Positions 1-6,737 of a DNA stretch of 64,000 nt are shown here, piece after piece. Origin of the DNA: UBA11574 sp964591175. Lineage in GTDB: Bacteria; Desulfobacterota; Desulfobacteria; Desulfobacterales; UBA11574. The stretch covers positions 18,899-82,898 of the forward strand of contig CAZQAF010000007.1 of the NCBI GenBank assembly GCA_964591175.1. Reading direction: 5' to 3'. The notes under the pieces are model-generated. The model was not told the DNA's origin. It made no database searches and saw only the letters and a program-made list of their open reading frames with translations. How positions within the stretch are numbered: position 1 is the stretch's first letter; the number at the start of each line of letters is the position of its first letter. Both the position numbers and the translations under genes were made by a program.

Positions 1-23
1 AACGTTGAGTCTTAAAATAGATA

Positions 24-51
24 TTGACAAAAATGCTTGTCATGTTAATCT
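24..51 (+). promoter_or_regulatory. candidate sigma70-type promoter for the metal-uptake operon
   Basis: A perfect -35 box TTGACA lies at 24-29 and a weak -10 (TAATCT, 46-51) follows after 16 bases. The -35 is overlapped by the palindrome at 26-41. The weak -10 makes this a moderate call. Confidence 0.4.
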
Positions 52-79
52 ATTGAATAATTGACAACATGAAGTTGTC
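26..79. promoter_or_regulatory. two related operator-like palindromes
   Basis: Two inverted repeats share a half-site: GACAA-N6-TTGTC at 26-41 and GACAAC-N5-GTTGTC at 63-79. The first covers the -35 box, and the second lies just downstream of the expected transcription start. This arrangement is typical of a repressor bound at two sites. They precede a porin and a nickel/cobalt importer, so a metal-responsive regulator is a reasonable guess. I do not recognise the motif as NikR, Fur, Zur or Nur. Confidence 0.4.
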
Positions 80-162
80 TACACCGGAAGGACATCCGAT
101 TGGATACAAGGAAAAATGATGTTCTCCCGCCGTTACAGCTAAAAAAACCGACTTTATAATTC

Positions 163-211
163 AAGCCATGAAGGCTTCCGGGGCATTCCTGGAGTCTTCA
201 TGGCTTTTTTA
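163..211 (+). terminator. intrinsic terminator or attenuator in the leader
   Basis: Perfect 11-bp arms (163-173 and 196-206) are followed by a T-rich run at 205-216. No gene ends just upstream: 1-160 is full of stop codons in all plus frames. The hairpin therefore lies between a possible promoter and the porin start at 274, and could act as a conditional attenuator. It could also end a transcript that starts outside the window. Confidence 0.6.
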
Positions 212-273
212 TTTTTAAAATTCAACGGATTTGAATGTTTAAACGGGGTATGGAAAGAAAAGGAAAACCAACT

Positions 274-1359
274 ATGAAGATCCTTGTTGCTGCTGTTGCT
301 TTATGCGCTGTCCTGGGCGCGGCATCCGCATGGGCGGAAAATTCAAAGCCGGCTGAAGACTCGGATGTGAAGCAAGAGATAACCGATTTGAAAAACAGGG
401 TCACGACGCTTTCCCGGCTTCAACTCGAAGGCGGGATCAGCGCCGGTTTTTTCTATGCATCCAATCCCGGGATGGACGTATCCGATAACGATTTTCTCCT
501 CTCAAACTTTCTTGTTCAACTGTCTTCCAACAATTCGGATATGCCGGTGGGGTTTGTCGGGGCTTTCGGCGAAACATCGACGCCGTCTCTTCTTTCAACC
601 CCTGAAAACAACACCAGTTTTGACATCGAGTACGCATCTCTTATTTTCAAGCCGATATCCGATGTAAAGATTGAGATGGGCCTGCTCCAGCCGAACGCGG
701 GTTTTGAAAACACGTATACCTATCATAATATCAATGTAATACTTGGCGCCATCGCTTCCCAGCAGCCATACAACGCCTATGGGGCAAGACTCGACTACGA
801 TATTCACCGGTTTCATTTGAGCGCAGGATATTACAAGAAAAGGCTCGATCAAACAGAGTACAATGACAACGGGTCAACCCCGGGTGACAGTTGGGAAATC
901 GGGGTCAGCGGTCCGTTACTGAACAATACATTCAGCGTCTATCATTATCATCTCGAAGGAGAGAGAAATCTGACGGGCGCAGTCATCGAACGGACCGTAA
1001 ATAATGTCTATCTGGCCGTCAACATCGATTACTGGAACCGGGACAGCGATATGAATCACCTTTACTCAAGCGGATCGGCCATCGGCGGCGCGTTCTATAT
1101 CGCCCCCCGGTTCGGTCATTTCCTGATTCCGCTCCGGCTGGAATATATCGACCAGGGGGAAAGCCGGATTTACATCGAAGATGCGAATGCAACACATATA
1201 TACACGGCAACGATCAGCCCGACTTACCGATTTGGCGAAAATGCCTATATCCGGGTCGAATCGGCCTATGTACATGCCGACCATGCTTTTGCCGACAAAA
1301 ACGGGGACAGTAAAAACAGCAGGATCTGCCTAGCGGCAGAGGTCGGGTACCTTTTTTAA
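274..1359 (+). CDS. outer-membrane beta-barrel porin-like protein
   Basis: A 361-residue secreted protein. Residues 1-21 form a signal peptide (MKILVAAVALCAVLGAASAWA, cleaved before ENS). A short coiled-coil-like stretch follows (about 28-45), then alternating strands rich in Tyr, Gly and Asn, and a terminal Phe (GYLF) as in BAM-inserted barrels. It resembles the BBP2-type porin group. I chose the ATG at 274 because a purine-rich AAAAGG lies before it and the signal peptide starts there; 235 and 250 are upstream in-frame alternatives. The gene sits 30 bp before cbiM, so it may carry nickel or cobalt across the outer membrane. That substrate is inferred from position only. Confidence 0.75.
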   Translation: MKILVAAVALCAVLGAASAWAENSKPAEDSDVKQEITDLKNRVTTLSRLQLEGGISAGFFYASNPGMDVSDNDFLLSNFLVQLSSNNSDMPVGFVGAFGETSTPSLLSTPENNTSFDIEYASLIFKPISDVKIEMGLLQPNAGFENTYTYHNINVILGAIASQQPYNAYGARLDYDIHRFHLSAGYYKKRLDQTEYNDNGSTPGDSWEIGVSGPLLNNTFSVYHYHLEGERNLTGAVIERTVNNVYLAVNIDYWNRDSDMNHLYSSGSAIGGAFYIAPRFGHFLIPLRLEYIDQGESRIYIEDANATHIYTATISPTYRFGENAYIRVESAYVHADHAFADKNGDSKNSRICLAAEVGYLF

Positions 1360-1389
1360 GATGACTTCTAAATACAGGAGGCATAAGAC

Positions 1390-2082
1390 ATGCATATCCC
1401 AGACGGATATTTGAGCCCGCAAACCTGCGCGGTCATGTATGCCGCAGTAGCCCCTTTCTGGTATACGGCGGCGCGTAAGCTCAAAAGAACACTGACTTCC
1501 AAAACCGTTCCGCTTTTAAGCATTTTTTCGGCATTTTCCTTTGTGATCATGATGTTCAACGCGCCGGTCCCCGGAGGGACTACGGCACATGCAACTGGTG
1601 CGGCCCTGATGGCGATCATACTCGGGCCGTGGGCGGCTATTATCGGGGTGTCCTCGGCCCTTTTCATACAGGCGCTGTTCTTCGGGGACGGCGGGATTCT
1701 GGCCTTTGGGGCCAATGCCTTCAATATGGCGGTGGCTATTCCCCTTATCGGATACTGGGCATACCGGTTGATTGCACGTTCAGCGCCGATGAAATCCTCC
1801 CGGCACTGGGTGGGGGCGGCTGTCGGAGGGTATGTGGGGATCAATGCCGCAGCATTGCTGGCGGCCGTTGAATTCGGCCTGCAACCCCTTTTGTTTCACA
1901 CGGCAAACGGAACGCCCCTCTATTGCCCCTACAATCTGTCCCAGGCAATCCCAGCGATGATGTTTGCCCACCTCACGGTTGCCGGACTGGCTGAAGCGGT
2001 CGTCACCGCCGGGGTCCTGGTGTTTTTGAAAAAATCGATGCCTGAAGTCTTAACCGGTATTGCAAAGGAGGCGCGCATATGA
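1390..2082 (+). CDS. cbiM: CbiM-type substrate-binding component of a nickel/cobalt ECF importer
   Basis: A 230-residue polytopic membrane protein that starts with the diagnostic MHIPDGYLSP. In this family the free N-terminus and His2 coordinate Ni(II) or Co(II). A Gly/Pro-rich stretch (NAPVPGGTTAHATGAAL, about residues 57-73) supplies the other conserved metal-site histidine. About six hydrophobic segments follow. An AGGAGG site lies 7 bases before the ATG. The gene overlaps the next one by 4 bp (ATGA), so the two are translationally coupled. The sequence does not decide between CbiM and NikM. It forms the S component with the PDGLE protein, CbiQ and CbiO downstream. Confidence 0.92.
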   Translation: MHIPDGYLSPQTCAVMYAAVAPFWYTAARKLKRTLTSKTVPLLSIFSAFSFVIMMFNAPVPGGTTAHATGAALMAIILGPWAAIIGVSSALFIQALFFGDGGILAFGANAFNMAVAIPLIGYWAYRLIARSAPMKSSRHWVGAAVGGYVGINAAALLAAVEFGLQPLLFHTANGTPLYCPYNLSQAIPAMMFAHLTVAGLAEAVVTAGVLVFLKKSMPEVLTGIAKEARI

Positions 2083-2399
2083 AAAGATGGGCCAAACTTT
2101 TTATCGGTCTGATTGTCTTAGGTCTTCTCGTTCCCATCGGCCTGCTCGCATCCGGAACCGCCTGGGGAGAGTGGGGGAAAGACACCTTTATTCAAATGAT
2201 CGGCTACATCCCCAAAGGGCTCGAACGGTTTTCCGAAATCTGGCACGCTCCGTTTCACGACTATACCGTTTCCGGGACCGGAAACCATATCAGTTATATT
2301 TTATCGGCTTTCGGCGGGATGGCCCTGGTCCTGGTGATTACATGGGGCGTCGGAAAAATTCTGGCGCGCAAGAATAATGACCGTCCCAATGGAAAATGA
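2079..2399 (+). CDS. PDGLE/CbiN-like small membrane subunit of the metal importer
   Basis: A 106-residue protein with a hydrophobic N-terminal segment (residues 8-26) and a second near the C-terminus (residues 71-92). The middle contains GYIPKGLERFSEIW, a variant of the PDGLE signature, followed by the APFHDYTVSG stretch typical of these subunits. CbiN/NikN-like proteins associate with CbiM and are needed for metal transport in many ECF systems. It overlaps cbiM by 4 bp and is followed by cbiQ after 24 bp. The assignment rests on topology, the degenerate motif and operon position. Confidence 0.75.
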   Translation: MKRWAKLFIGLIVLGLLVPIGLLASGTAWGEWGKDTFIQMIGYIPKGLERFSEIWHAPFHDYTVSGTGNHISYILSAFGGMALVLVITWGVGKILARKNNDRPNGK

Positions 2400-2423
2400 T
2401 TCTACCCGATAAGGCATATTAAA

Positions 2424-3281
2424 ATGGGAAAGGATTTTGTTGCAAAAACACTCGCAGAAACCACAAGAGCCATTGAATATTCGGTTTTTGCAAATCAGTA
2501 TGCCGAAAAAAAGGGGTTTCTGCAACGTATCGATCCCCGGGTCAAACTATTGACGACCCTTGCGCTTTTAATCGTCATCGGGCTCACTCATCGTCTGGAA
2601 GTGCTGCTGACCCTTTATATGGGGACCCTGGTTCTGGCTGCATTTTCCCGGGTCTCTTTAGGTTTTTTCATCAAACGGGTCTGGGTATTTATACCGCTCT
2701 TTACCGGTATTGTTGCATTGCCTGCGGTCTTTAACATCGTGACACCGGGCAAACCACTTTTTACGATCATCTCTTTTATGTCGCCGCATACTTTCGGTCC
2801 GTTTCATATCCCTCAACACATCACCGTAACGGCACAGGGCGTATCAGGGGTTGCAATACTCGTGACGCGTGTCGCGGCTTCAGTGTCCATGGCCGTTCTT
2901 CTGGTTGTGACCACGCAATGGATCCGCCTGTTAAAGGCCCTGTATGTATTAAAGATCCCGGAGGTCGTCATCATGATCCTGGCCATGACCTACCGGTATA
3001 TTCATCTTTTTTTGAGAACCGTCGAGGGGATGTTTCTGGCCAAAAAAAGCCGGGAAATATCGGATTTGAAGTTAAAAGAGGAACATGGCTGGATCGCCTC
3101 GAGGCTGGGTGTTCTTGTGGGCAAATCTTATCGGCTCAGCAATGAAGTGCATCTGGCGATGACCTCTCGGGGATGGACCGGGAACCCGACGCTCATGGAC
3201 GATTTTACCATCAATCGTATCGACGGGTTGTGGATGGTCATCACCCTTGCCGTCGTAATTTTATGGATCGTTTTCAGGTGA
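2424..3281 (+). CDS. cbiQ: CbiQ-type transmembrane (T) component of the metal ECF importer
   Basis: A 285-residue polytopic protein. After a polar N-terminus comes RIDPRVKLL, typical of CbiQ/EcfT, then several membrane spans (about 46-130 and 150-190). The cytoplasmic coupling region follows with an Ala-Met-x-x-Arg-Gly element (AMTSRGW, about residue 245) that contacts the ATPase. The protein ends in a last hydrophobic segment. It lies between the PDGLE gene and cbiO, with only 3 bp to the latter. Its role is to link CbiM to the CbiO ATPase. Confidence 0.92.
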   Translation: MGKDFVAKTLAETTRAIEYSVFANQYAEKKGFLQRIDPRVKLLTTLALLIVIGLTHRLEVLLTLYMGTLVLAAFSRVSLGFFIKRVWVFIPLFTGIVALPAVFNIVTPGKPLFTIISFMSPHTFGPFHIPQHITVTAQGVSGVAILVTRVAASVSMAVLLVVTTQWIRLLKALYVLKIPEVVIMILAMTYRYIHLFLRTVEGMFLAKKSREISDLKLKEEHGWIASRLGVLVGKSYRLSNEVHLAMTSRGWTGNPTLMDDFTINRIDGLWMVITLAVVILWIVFR

Positions 3282-3284
3282 AGG

Positions 3285-4085
3285 ATGGAGAATAACTGCG
3301 TATTTGAACTGACAGATGTCACCTTTGATTACATGGACAATGTTCATGCCATCGAATCGATCGATCTGAAAATTCATAAAGGAGAGACGATCGCGATTCT
3401 GGGGGCCAACGGGTCGGGGAAGTCGACGCTTCTCAAGCTCTTGGATGGTCTTTACGCGCCCAGCAAAGGGGAATTTCAGGCATTTGGTTCCATCATCAAC
3501 GAAACAACCCTGCGTGATAAAAAAATGGCACGGGATTTTCACAGAAAAGTGGGGCTGGTTTTTCAGGATCCGGATGTTCAGCTCTTTCTTCCCACCGTAT
3601 GGGATGAGGTGGCCTTTGCCCCGCTGCAGATGGGTCTTTCCAAACAGAAGGTGACGGAAGTGGTCTCCGACGCACTGACCCAACTGGCGTTATATCATCT
3701 CAAAGACAGGGCGCCCTATCACTTGAGCGAAGGGGAGAAGAAAAAGGTTTCCATCGCGTCGGTACTCACCCTGGACCCTGAAGTGTGGCTCATGGATGAA
3801 CCGACCGCCAGCCTCGATCCACGGACCCAGGGATGGGTCATCGATTTTATCCTGGAACTATCCGAAAAAGGAAAAACAACGGTCATTGCCACTCATGATC
3901 TGGAAATTCCCCATGTTGCAACGAATGTCTGTTATGTCCTGGGCCAGGATCATAAGATGCTGGTTAAGGGCGAAACCCATGACATATTAAACCGGGAGGA
4001 CATCCTGGTAAAGGCGAATCTCATCCACCAACATCGTCATGTTCACGCCAATGTCGCCCATACCCACAAACACTGGCATTATTAG
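3285..4085 (+). CDS. cbiO: CbiO-type ATPase of the metal importer, with histidine-rich tail
   Basis: A 266-residue ABC ATPase. The Walker A motif is GANGSGKST (about 44-52), the Q-loop is VFQDPDVQLF, the signature is LSEGEKKKV (about 147-155), and Walker B is VWLMDEPTASLD. ATP hydrolysis drives uptake through CbiQ and CbiM. The last 20 residues hold eight histidines (HQHRHVHANVAHTHKHWHY), which are not part of the ABC fold. They could bind or buffer Ni/Co at the cytoplasmic exit; that is inference. The stop codon TAG is supplied by the first three bases of the palindromic element at 4083-4274. Confidence 0.93.
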   Translation: MENNCVFELTDVTFDYMDNVHAIESIDLKIHKGETIAILGANGSGKSTLLKLLDGLYAPSKGEFQAFGSIINETTLRDKKMARDFHRKVGLVFQDPDVQLFLPTVWDEVAFAPLQMGLSKQKVTEVVSDALTQLALYHLKDRAPYHLSEGEKKKVSIASVLTLDPEVWLMDEPTASLDPRTQGWVIDFILELSEKGKTTVIATHDLEIPHVATNVCYVLGQDHKMLVKGETHDILNREDILVKANLIHQHRHVHANVAHTHKHWHY

Positions 4086-4274
4086 AAGTGGTTTCAAAAC
4101 CCCCTCTCGGGCTCAATCCGCCAAAGGCGGACAAGTCTCTGTGTTGGACTGAACCGTCCAATCCTCGAAATATTCCCGATATGGATGCTTGTCCCGATTT
4201 TGTTAATCGGGGCGGTTGGCCGTTTCAGTCCGTCTTGACCTTGAGCCCGATTGAAGGTTTTGAAACCACTTCTA
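4083..4274. repeat. 192-bp long palindromic element (MITE-like or structured repeat)
   Basis: Perfect 19-bp terminal inverted repeats lie at 4083-4101 and 4256-4274. Inside is a second nested pair of 10 bp (4107-4116 with 4241-4250). There are also internal local hairpins, for example TCCGCC-AAA-GGCGGA at 4117-4131, and further imperfect matches such as GGACTGAA near 4147 with TTCAGTCC near 4224. There is no coding content of note. The element begins exactly at the cbiO stop codon. It may be a non-autonomous mobile element or a processed repeat, and transcribed it would fold into a long rod that could act as a terminator between convergent genes. Confidence 0.7.
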
Positions 4275-4296
4275 TCAGGCTGTTGAAAAAATTTTG

Positions 4297-4500
4297 TCAT
4301 TTAAGAATAAACGGCAACGCCGTTAAAACAATACCCGATAGTACCAGGAAATATATATTTGAAATAAAATAGGGGACAACCATTAAGCCGATGCCGCTGA
4401 AAAGCGGAACAAAAGCCTTTTGTTTTTTACCGTAAACAAATAATGCCAACCCTATTGATCCGAATATGATTCCCCAAATTAAGGTCGATGCGCTCATCAT
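4297..4500 (-). CDS. small conserved membrane protein
   Basis: A 67-residue protein made almost wholly of three hydrophobic segments: about 6-23, 29-44 and 46-64. They are joined by a short basic loop (YGKKQKAFVP). It looks like a widespread family of very small inner-membrane proteins of unknown role, sometimes annotated as amino-acid transport proteins without evidence. The start overlaps the stop of the 34-residue reading frame upstream in an ATGA arrangement, which suggests coupled translation. Confidence 0.7.
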   Translation of the reverse strand: MMSASTLIWGIIFGSIGLALFVYGKKQKAFVPLFSGIGLMVVPYFISNIYFLVLSGIVLTALPFILK

Positions 4501-4601
4501 TTTCTATCTTTCATTTTTTTAACACATTTAACATCCATGTGATATCTTAAATCTCCTTTTTCTCCGGTTTTTTTGCGGACATAATGACCCTGTAGAATCA
4601 T
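4497..4601 (-). CDS. 34-residue small basic protein coupled to the small membrane protein
   Basis: An ATG at 4601 opens a 34-codon frame ending in TGA at 4499-4497, which overlaps the next start by 4 bp (ATGA). The product is strongly basic (about 12 Lys/Arg) and begins MILQGHYVRKKTGEKGDLRY. One Cys and two His residues are present. I do not recognise the family. Support comes from the stop/start overlap and protein-like composition; no strong ribosome binding site is visible. It could instead be a leader peptide that controls the downstream gene. Confidence 0.4.
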   Translation of the reverse strand: MILQGHYVRKKTGEKGDLRYHMDVKCVKKMKDRK

Positions 4602-4713
4602 TCAAAAGCCTAAAAAGCCCTTTTCCTGAAAAAGCCGCGGTTGACATTCCGTGTCCTCTTCGGCTAGGATACTTTTTCATAAATATTTTTTTAAAGCAAG
4701 CTTGTTGAATCTG

Positions 4714-6048
4714 ATGAAGTTTATGCGTGATTTTTCAATGTCCTTCAATAGACGATCTGTCGTGGTCGGCGCTTTATTTTTTGCACTTCTTTTTAATTTT
4801 CAGCATGCGTCTTATGCATACACTCAAAAGGCGTACAGAAGATTTCAGCATTCCATTATTGATTACCGTTCACGGCTGAATTCGCGTTATGAAAAAGTCC
4901 GGCGCAAAAGGACGAAATATATTATTGTCCACACTTCGGAACTCGGACTTAAAATGACGCTAAAGGTTGTTTCCAAGGGAAAACGATTGCGGAACGGCCG
5001 GAGAACCCCCGGCGGGCATGCCAATTATGTGATTGCCAGAAACGGGCGTACGTACCGTATTCTGGACAAGAAATATGTGGCCGATCATGCGGGTCTCAGC
5101 ATGTGGAACGGGGAGACGGATATCAGCCAAATTTCCATTGGCATTGAATTGGTCGGGTATCATTACACCCCCATCACTGACAGGCAGTATCGCTCCGTGG
5201 GGATGTTGATCGACATTTTGCAAAGGATATACGGCCTGGACGATCGGGCGGTGCTGACTCACAGCCAGGTTGCTTATGGCAAGCCGAATCGCTGGTTTAG
5301 GAAGTGTCAACGCGGACGCAAGCGCTGTGCAAGGAATTTTATTCGCGAAAAAGCCGGACTGGGAGCGACCTGGCAATATGATCCGGATGTGCGGGCCGGC
5401 CGACTTATGGCTGATCGTCAATTATCCAAAATATATTACGGCCGGCGGAAATATTATGCGAAGATGGATGACGCCAACGTGATTACACATACCAACACCG
5501 CCTGGTCCATCGCCGGAGAAGATTACGACAGCCAGACAACGGTCTACAAATTTCCGGGCGGCCATATCTACACGGGCGATCAAATTTCACATCAAATCGG
5601 CTGGGACAAGATACCGGCAAAAACGGTTGTGCTGCTGAATCAGGAGAACGCTATTTCTTTGATTAAAAGAGATGATCCCATAAAAACCATATCCGACAAA
5701 CTAACGGCATGGTCCATTGCCGGTCAATCGTATAATCTAAAGACCACGGTTTATTTTCTGCCTTCAGGCCGAATAAAAAACGGTTCGATGATATCCGACT
5801 GGGATGATCTGCCGGCCAGAACCAAGCTCATTATCGGTTACCGGGGGCCTTACACGGTTGGCAAGGGGCGATCCGCTTATCAAATTGCCGGCTTCAAATA
5901 CAATGATCGAAAAACAATATATTACCTGCCGCCCAAAAAACTGCTGGCCGGTGATAAAATAAACGACTTTAAAGGTCTCCCGAAGGGGACCTTGATTTTT
6001 ATTCCCAATACTTTATATAAAAAGAATCGAGATTTGTCTGCGAACTGA
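4714..6048 (+). CDS. N-acetylmuramoyl-L-alanine amidase (Amidase_2 type) with three C-terminal repeats
   Basis: A 444-residue secreted protein. Residues 1-36 hold a signal-peptide-like segment ending SYA. The amidase fold spans about 65-225: IIVHTSE gives one zinc ligand (His73) and VLTHSQVAYGK another (His183), with the usual GHANYVI substrate stretch between them. Such enzymes cut the amide bond between MurNAc and L-Ala in peptidoglycan. The C-terminus has three copies of a ~45-residue repeat starting AWSIAGEDY (263), AWSIAGQSY (332) and AYQIAGFKY (388), each ending in a P-x-x-T-hydrophobic strand. They are probably wall-binding modules. ATG 4714 is chosen over GTG 4651 because the signal peptide fits; ATG 4738 is also possible. 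Confidence 0.78.
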   Translation: MKFMRDFSMSFNRRSVVVGALFFALLFNFQHASYAYTQKAYRRFQHSIIDYRSRLNSRYEKVRRKRTKYIIVHTSELGLKMTLKVVSKGKRLRNGRRTPGGHANYVIARNGRTYRILDKKYVADHAGLSMWNGETDISQISIGIELVGYHYTPITDRQYRSVGMLIDILQRIYGLDDRAVLTHSQVAYGKPNRWFRKCQRGRKRCARNFIREKAGLGATWQYDPDVRAGRLMADRQLSKIYYGRRKYYAKMDDANVITHTNTAWSIAGEDYDSQTTVYKFPGGHIYTGDQISHQIGWDKIPAKTVVLLNQENAISLIKRDDPIKTISDKLTAWSIAGQSYNLKTTVYFLPSGRIKNGSMISDWDDLPARTKLIIGYRGPYTVGKGRSAYQIAGFKYNDRKTIYYLPPKKLLAGDKINDFKGLPKGTLIFIPNTLYKKNRDLSAN

Positions 6049-6078
6049 TAATCGTTGACGCTCAAAGGATGGATGGCC

Positions 6079-6654
6079 ATGAAACCTGCTCTGATCATCG
6101 TCGATATGCTCAAAGATACGTTTAACGAACATCCGGATGCCTTTATCACAAAAGAAGCTCTGAAGTTCGTTCCAATCCTTAACCGTCTTACTTCCATGTT
6201 CAGGGGCAGGGGACTTCCCGTCATTTTTTCTTGTGATTCGTTTTTGCCGGGTGATTTTATTTTTCAAGGAAAAATGAAGCCGCATTCCATCAGGGGAACA
6301 GACGGCGCTACCGTGATTGATGAATTGGAAAGAAAAACCAGCGATATTGTTTTGCCCAAACGCAGATTCAGTGCATTCTTCAAAACAGATCTGGATCAAA
6401 CCTTACGAACTTTGGGCTGCGACACCATTTCGGTGGCTGGAATAGCGACCCATATTTGCGTGCTGACGACCGTATTGGATGCGGTTTCACTGGATTTCAA
6501 CGCCGTACTTTTAAAAGATTGTTGTGCCGCACATAAACCTGAATATCACACCGGAACCATCCGAATATATGAAAAAAGTCCTATATATCCCCTGATCAAA
6601 ATCATGCCGTCCGCAGCGTTCATCGACGAATACCTTAAGGTTTTATCAGAATAG
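6079..6654 (+). CDS. isochorismatase-family cysteine hydrolase
   Basis: A 191-residue cytoplasmic protein. The catalytic triad of the family is visible: Asp in ALIIVDML near the start, Lys in VLPKRRFSAFF near the middle, and the nucleophile Cys in ATHICVLTT. The cis-peptide context (VAGIATHICV) is also conserved. Members hydrolyse small amides such as nicotinamide, N-carbamoylsarcosine or isochorismate; the substrate cannot be read from this sequence. AAAGGA at 6064-6069 is well placed for ATG 6079, though ATG 6073 is possible. It ends against a truncated L,D-transpeptidase remnant on the opposite strand. Confidence 0.82.
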   Translation: MKPALIIVDMLKDTFNEHPDAFITKEALKFVPILNRLTSMFRGRGLPVIFSCDSFLPGDFIFQGKMKPHSIRGTDGATVIDELERKTSDIVLPKRRFSAFFKTDLDQTLRTLGCDTISVAGIATHICVLTTVLDAVSLDFNAVLLKDCCAAHKPEYHTGTIRIYEKSPIYPLIKIMPSAAFIDEYLKVLSE

Positions 6655-6730
6655 GAGTGCCCACATCAACGGCATCCCATACTTCATCCATGTCTCTGTT
6701 TGAAAGGGCGATGCCGCTGCCGGTCCAATT
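6635..6730 (-). pseudogene. remnant of an L,D-transpeptidase (YkuD) C-terminus
   Basis: On the minus strand an open stretch just after mgtE encodes NWTGSGIALSNRDMDEVW, then DAVDVGTPILIKP and a TAA stop. It matches the C-terminal catalytic segment of YkuD L,D-transpeptidases (typically W-T-x-G-C-I-A-L-x-N-x-D-M-D). The catalytic Cys appears as Gly (SGI for GCI), and there is no start or N-terminal domain. It overlaps the 3' end of the isochorismatase gene on the other strand. The call rests on a short match. Confidence 0.5.
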
Positions 6731-6737
6731 AACATTT

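Noticed and set aside
60..160. Cobalamin or NiCo riboswitch in the leader of the metal operon
   Set aside because: I looked for the conserved cobalamin-box and NiCo motifs and did not find them; only palindromes and a terminator are visible.
4088..4372. 94-codon plus frame inside the long palindrome
   Set aside because: It lies in the inverted repeat and has no ribosome site or recognisable protein.
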